A stretch of 11,230 nt of DNA, from positions 1-11,230 of the forward strand of contig JAUVXY010000035.1 in NCBI GenBank assembly GCA_030603375.1, in the 5' to 3' direction. Positions 8,106 through 11,230 of this stretch are shown in pieces (the first letter of the stretch is position 1; every line of letters starts with the position of its first letter). Under the pieces are notes generated by a model, which saw nothing but the letters and a program-made list of their open reading frames with translations, did not search any database and was not told where the DNA came from. The position numbers and the translations under genes are program-made. The stretch is from Actinomycetes bacterium. Its GTDB lineage: Bacteria; Actinomycetota; Humimicrobiia; Humimicrobiales; Humimicrobiaceae.

Positions 8106-8557
8106 TTTTAGACAAAACTGAAGCAAAAATTTAAAATAAGCGGACACATAAGAAGACCTAATGGCAAGTAATGAATACCTTTATTAAAAATTCCTTGTGC
8201 TTCAAAAATAATGTCGTGCAGCTCGCCAAAGAACTGCCTTCATAAATCATTTAACTCGGGGTCTTTTTTTAATTAACTTTTCTTTAGGCGACTATACCCT
8301 CTGGACACGTTATATCAAACTTCCCTTTATTGCCACTTTATTCTATCAGAAAGGGGGTGGAAGGCGAACCCACTTACTCGTATTTTCTGCAAATTTAAGC
8401 AATTTATCAAGAGAAAAATTGTTGAATTTTTATATGATAAAATAGCTTGACAAAGAAACAAGAGAATATTGCTCCAAATATTTGAAATGGTTAAAAATAG
8501 ATGAAGTAGAATTGATTTTCCCAGGAAGGTAGACTATTATTGATTAAGTTTTATGGC

Positions 8558-8586
8558 TGAATAGTAACAAAAATTAATTATATAAT
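8558..8586 (+). promoter_or_regulatory. Candidate sigma-70-type promoter for the glycosyltransferase gene
   Basis: A perfect -10 box TATAAT (8581-8586) lies 17 bases after TGAATA (8558-8563), which matches the -35 consensus at only three positions. It sits about 60 bases before the glycosyltransferase start, after a long gap where a new transcript would be expected. The surroundings are very AT-rich, so a chance match is quite possible. Confidence 0.3.
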
Positions 8587-8631
8587 TATATTATACCTGT
8601 TTGCCAAGTTTAGTACTATTAATGCTCTTTG

Positions 8632-8637
8632 GGAGGA
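8632..8637 (+). promoter_or_regulatory. Ribosome binding site that fixes a TTG start
   Basis: GGAGGA lies 7 bases before TTG at 8645, near-ideal spacing. The first in-frame ATG (8660) would be 22 bases away and would cut into the first beta-strand of the glycosyltransferase fold, so the TTG is the preferred start. Confidence 0.75.
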
Positions 8638-8644
8638 ATTTTAT

Positions 8645-9838
8645 TTGCAAAAAATAACTATGGTCATACCAACTTACTGGGGTCCGTCTAAAGACAAGGA
8701 TATAGGAGAAGAAAAGGTATTTGATCATCCCACACCTCTTGATCAGGAGGGGACCATTGGGAGAGTTCTTGAAAGTTTAAAGGTGCTGGAAAGAAGTGAT
8801 TTCTCTATAGTACTTATTGTGGCATCCACTTCCAGTAAAATAGAAAAGGAAGTAGTCAACAAAGTAAAAGATATTTCCAGACCTTTCAGGAGAAAATATG
8901 ACTTAAAGCTTCTTCACCATAAAAATTTAGAAAGTTTAAGGGAAAAACTTCTTAGCAAGAATGTAATACCTGATGCCTGTTCTCTTATAAACCTGGATAA
9001 TTATTCGTCAGTCAGAAACATATGTTCCATCGCAGGAATTCTAAATGATAGTGATCTGGTAGTTTTTATTGATGATGATGAAGTCTTTGAAGACAGCAAT
9101 TTCATTGACAAAGCTGTAGAGCATGTGGGCAAGGAAAGAGATGGAGAAAAAATTCTGGCTGTAGCAGGATATTATACTAATAGTGATGGCAACTATAGGC
9201 TTGATGAGGCTGGCGTACCTTTTTGGAAAAGGGAGTCCTGGAATAATGTGATTGCAATGAATCAAGCTTTTGACCAGATTATTGGGAAAAGACCAAGACT
9301 AAAACTCACCCCCTTCGTTTTTGGGGGTAATATGGTTATTCATAGGGAACTGCTGGTAAGCGTACCTTTTGATCCTGCAATAACCAGGGGAGAGGATATT
9401 GATTTCCTGATCAATGCAAGGATAAGCGGAAAGAAATTCTGGCTGGATAATACCCTTTCTATTGTACACCGCCCACCTTCCAAGAAGAGTCCGCAATGGC
9501 TAAGTTTCAGGGAAGACATCAAAAGGTTTCTTTATGAGAAAAAAAAGGTAAATGACCATAGTCATATCAAGGAAGTAAGCAGGAATGCACTGATGCCTTA
9601 TCCAGGCTTATTTGTGGGGGAAGACCTGGAAGATAGAATACTTAAAGCAAACAAGCTCCTTTACCGGGAATATGAGGAAGCCGGAAGGAGGTATGGGATG
9701 GAGCAGTGCGATATCAATGAAGAGATAGTAAAGTCAGGCAAGTTAAGAGATATCGATACCAGGACTTGGTTGAAAAGGCTAACATCCAATTGGAGGATAC
9801 TTACACGTGCCGTTGCAGGAGTCGGCATACCGGATTAG
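8645..9838 (+). CDS. GT-A fold (family 2-like) glycosyltransferase
   Basis: This is a 397-residue cytosolic glycosyltransferase without membrane segments. The nucleotide-sugar-binding first strand is ITMVIPTYWGP (4-14). The metal-binding DxD region is VVFIDDDEVF (139-148), where D143-D145 would hold Mg or Mn and the sugar diphosphate. FVFGGNM (224-230) and TRGEDIDFL (247-255) follow, the latter giving the ED acceptor/base motif, and H275 may be a metal ligand. A segment FDHPTPLDQEGT (26-37) between strand 1 and helix 1 is unusual compared with ordinary family 2 enzymes. The C-terminal 110 residues are helical and charged, with no recognised domain. The likely role is making a cell-surface or soluble glycan, but donor and acceptor are unknown. 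It starts at TTG with GGAGGA 7 bases upstream. A broken GT4-type gene follows 39 bases later, suggesting a former two-enzyme glycan locus. Confidence 0.88.
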   Translation: MQKITMVIPTYWGPSKDKDIGEEKVFDHPTPLDQEGTIGRVLESLKVLERSDFSIVLIVASTSSKIEKEVVNKVKDISRPFRRKYDLKLLHHKNLESLREKLLSKNVIPDACSLINLDNYSSVRNICSIAGILNDSDLVVFIDDDEVFEDSNFIDKAVEHVGKERDGEKILAVAGYYTNSDGNYRLDEAGVPFWKRESWNNVIAMNQAFDQIIGKRPRLKLTPFVFGGNMVIHRELLVSVPFDPAITRGEDIDFLINARISGKKFWLDNTLSIVHRPPSKKSPQWLSFREDIKRFLYEKKKVNDHSHIKEVSRNALMPYPGLFVGEDLEDRILKANKLLYREYEEAGRRYGMEQCDINEEIVKSGKLRDIDTRTWLKRLTSNWRILTRAVAGVGIPD

Positions 9839-9877
9839 ACTAATATTAAGCATATATACTCAAAGGATTATTGGAAC

Positions 9878-10498
9878 ATGAAAATATTATTTGTACCCAG
9901 ATAATTTCCACATGGCAAAGTAATAGGTGGCCTATCCTTATCTATAATCGCATAAAATACCTGTCCGAAAATCATAAGATAGGACTGGCATCATTTATAA
10001 GGGAAGAGGACAGGAAATACCTAAATACCCTGGAACCTTATCTGGACGAGATTGAACTTATGCCTTATCCACCGATAAGAAACAGGTTCAGAAAAGCTTA
10101 TGATTATTTCTTCTCATAAATGCCGCCATATATGGTAAATACTAAGTCACAGGAGATGAAGGACATGGTTGCCAGGATGACGGTAAGATCCGGATATGAT
10201 GTGGTCCTGGCTGAACCTTTATAGATTAAAACAATATGAGTTCTCAATGTATAGGGATGCCGATCTTCTGTTGACCCTTACACCTCAGGAAAAGGATAGA
10301 ATCCTTAAGATAGAACCTGGTCTTAGAATTGAGGTGGTACCCCATGGCACAGATACAGAAAAATTTAGTCCTTTTCCGGATAATGTAAAAGAGGTCAGCG
10401 TGGCTTTCCTGGGAAATTATCCGCATAATCCAAATGCAGATGCAGTAATGTTTTTTATAAGGAAAATGTGGCCAGGGAAGGTTAAAGGAAATATATGA
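9878..10498 (+). pseudogene. Decayed GT4-type glycosyltransferase (GT-B fold)
   Basis: The original start is probably ATG at 9878, with SD AAAGGA (9862-9867) 10 bases upstream, giving MKILFVPR and then TAA at 9902. Homology continues past it and shifts frame near 9930-9940 into IYNRIKYLSENHKIGLASF, typical of the N-terminal half of GT4 enzymes that start MKILFV. This frame meets TAA at 10117-10119, continues with KSQEMKDMVAR and SGYDVVLAE, and ends at TAG 10222. The other frame resumes near 10210 with LYRLKQYEFSMYRDADLLL and VVPHGTDTEKFSPFP. The linker that normally lies between these parts (about 50-60 residues) is missing, so a deletion is likely. The end (RKMWPGKVKGNI, TGA at 10496) lacks the nucleotide-sugar-binding C-terminal domain. 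Intact relatives have about 380-400 residues. Several different lesions argue against a single sequencing error. Confidence 0.8.
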
Positions 10499-10539
10499 CA
10501 AAAAATAAAGAAAAATCTGGCTGATTAGGCATATACTGA

Positions 10540-10722
10540 TTGGCCATAGCGGATGAAGTTAGAGCCAGAATCATTAATTTACTTTTAGGTGGAATATTGT
10601 CTTTTGTATTGGCTATTTATCTATTCAATTGGGATAGCCGAAACAATACCAGAAGGGGCCATCCTCTTTTTGGGTTCATTGCAATCCTACCTTATATAAT
10701 TGGTGCTGCTTTTCTTCCATAA
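10540..10722 (+). CDS. Short two-segment membrane protein frame, possibly a fragment
   Basis: An open frame of 60 codons starts only at a TTG (10540) and ends with TAA. It encodes two hydrophobic segments (about residues 10-30 and 43-59) joined by a polar, basic loop, NWDSRNNTRRGHP. There is no SD before the TTG and no internal ATG, and both neighbours are broken genes. It may be the end of a larger membrane protein whose start was lost, or a genuine small membrane protein. I do not recognise a family. The composition looks like real protein rather than random translation. Confidence 0.3.
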   Translation: MAIADEVRARIINLLLGGILSFVLAIYLFNWDSRNNTRRGHPLFGFIAILPYIIGAAFLP

Positions 10723-10908
10723 TAGAAATTGGATGTTGAAAATCTATACCAATATGTTATTAATTTGAAAAGATTTTGGCTGAGCATTGTGGTCAGGATA
10801 AAATGAGACAGTATAAAAAAGAGTGTCTAACCTGGAAGGAAATAGTTTTGTATGTAAACTCAAATGCATAAATAATAACCTTTTTTAAATCAATAAACTA
10901 TTTTATAA
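10723..10908 (+). other. Gap with a possible 35-codon coding remnant
   Basis: This stretch lies between two broken frames. A frame open from 10764 to TAA at 10869-10871 reads protein-like sequence including KECLTWKEIVLYVN, with an internal ATG at 10803 preceded by AGGA. The same phase continues after the stop with FFKSINYFIR (10881-10910), which may belong to the flavodoxin remnant that follows in another phase. The first part was not assigned to a family. Confidence 0.2.
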
Positions 10909-11136
10909 GATGATAAAAAGGCTTTTATCTTTTCCACAACAGGCTCTAAAACATACAGCTCTATGGCCCATGAATGGTTTAGACCAATGCTTGAAGAAAA
11001 AAGTTTTGAGATAATTGGAGAATTCTCATGTCTTGGTTTTGATACTGCTCTAACAAAAGAAGGGATTAATAAGAGCAGACCAAATAAACAGAATACTGTA
11101 ATAAACAAATTAATTGATAACACGGAATTTAATTGA
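10909..11136 (+). pseudogene. C-terminal half of a flavodoxin, truncated
   Basis: A 75-codon frame with no usable start codon encodes the second half of a flavodoxin-like FMN protein. The hydrophobic strand KKAFIFSTTG is at 3-12, and EIIGEFSCLGFDTAL at 34-48 is followed by EGINKSRPN at 51-59. This combination of IGEFSC.GFDT and GxNKxRPN is characteristic of single-domain flavodoxins of anaerobes. Such proteins have about 150-165 residues. The N-terminal FMN phosphate-binding loop is missing, and the frame is preceded directly by TAA at 10906-10908. A piece in another phase just upstream (FFKSINYFIR, 10881-10910) fits the segment expected before it, implying a frameshift as well as loss of the start. 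The only long open frame on the other strand is its shadow. Confidence 0.75.
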
Positions 11137-11140
11137 TAAA

Positions 11141-11176
11141 TTTCTCCCAATAGCAAAATTATACAGATGGGAGAAA
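11141..11176 (+). promoter_or_regulatory. Perfect 9-bp inverted repeat covering the ribosome binding site of the last gene
   Basis: TTTCTCCCA (11141-11149) pairs exactly with TGGGAGAAA (11168-11176) across an 18-base loop. The 3' arm contains the SD GGGAG (11169-11173) of the gene starting at 11179. In mRNA the stem would cover the SD and end two bases before the start codon, so translation could depend on opening it by temperature, a ligand, a protein or a small RNA. The same dyad could instead be a DNA operator. No T-run follows it on either strand, which argues against a terminator. Confidence 0.5.
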
Positions 11177-11178
11177 AT

Positions 11179-11230
11179 ATGAAAGCCAAGAAAAAGGCCA
11201 AGCTGGATTTAGTTGGCGATGATACTTTGG
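11179..11230 (+). CDS. Start of an unidentified gene, cut by the window end
   Basis: ATG at 11179 opens a frame that runs to the window end (17 complete codons). It has a basic N-terminus, MKAKKKAK, followed by LDLVGDDTL. The SD GGGAG is 5 bases upstream and lies within an inverted repeat. The visible part is too short for a family call, and the absence of a hydrophobic stretch argues against a signal peptide starting at once. Confidence 0.5.
   Translation, partial: MKAKKKAKLDLVGDDTL

Larger units (their letters stand above)
8106..8644. other. 539-base gap, probably decayed coding sequence, nothing recognised
   Basis: No intact gene lies here. On the + strand, a frame without a start codon stays open for 77 codons (8212-8442), meets TAG at 8443-8445 and continues 28 codons to TAG at 8530. 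Residues after the first stop include LDKETREYCSKYLKWL, which looks protein-like. On the - strand, 43 codons are open from 8239 to a TAA at 8110-8108, including GELHDIIFEAQGI. Another - strand stretch near 8283-8340 reads SGNKGKFDITCPEG. None of these could be assigned to a family, and they overlap or conflict, so at most one strand is real. A T-run at 8264-8270 has no convincing stem before it and is not called a terminator. Confidence 0.3.

Noticed and set aside
8251..8270. CGGGGTC followed by seven T as a terminator
   Set aside because: No complementary arm was found just upstream, so there is no stem.
8447..8472. A perfect TTGACA -35 box
   Set aside because: No acceptable -10 box lies 15-19 bases downstream.
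10890..11201. A 103-codon - strand open frame with hydrophobic segments
   Set aside because: It is the reverse of the flavodoxin remnant; the hydrophobic look comes from antisense of a protein-coding strand, and the + strand carries clear family motifs.

Overview
The window is AT-rich bacterial DNA. Its genes lie almost entirely on the + strand, most have clear Shine-Dalgarno (SD) sequences, and two starts (one used, one rejected) involve TTG. The sequence does not identify the organism. Low GC, sugar and ketoacid metabolism genes, a flavodoxin remnant and a lipoprotein fit an anaerobic or fermentative uncultured bacterium, but that is inference. No tRNA, rRNA, CRISPR array or intact mobile element was seen.

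Bases 1-4950 carry a metabolic block: a PfkB-family sugar kinase (fructokinase-like), a one-domain cupin, a single-chain fusion of the alpha and beta subunits of a thiamine-diphosphate (TPP) E1 dehydrogenase (acetoin/pyruvate dehydrogenase type), and a mannitol-1-phosphate 5-dehydrogenase-family enzyme. No E2 or E3 component, transporter or PTS gene accompanies them. Kinase and dehydrogenase could meet at fructose 6-phosphate; what the E1 acts on is open.

Bases 4919-8105 carry an envelope block whose first gene overlaps the end of the dehydrogenase gene. It encodes a membrane protein with about 13 transmembrane segments fused to an endonuclease/exonuclease/phosphatase (EEP) domain, followed 13 bases later by a lipoprotein with two tandem beta-type repeats and a PsbP-like C-terminal domain.

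Bases 8645-9838 encode an intact GT-A glycosyltransferase from a TTG start. What follows is a gene graveyard: a GT4-type glycosyltransferase broken by stops, frameshifts, an internal deletion and loss of its C-terminus (9878-10498), a short orphan membrane-protein frame (10540-10722), and the C-terminal half of a flavodoxin (10909-11136). A second remnant, the end of a DUF4143-type ATPase on the - strand, sits between the kinase and the cupin (989-1099). The 8106-8644 gap probably also holds decayed sequence, but nothing in it was recognised.

The last feature is the start of a gene cut by the window end (ATG at 11179). Its SD lies inside a perfect 9-bp inverted repeat, which could hide the ribosome binding site in the mRNA. 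No complete new system was found. The best leads are the orphan fused E1 in a sugar context, the membrane-EEP/lipoprotein pair, and this SD-covering hairpin.
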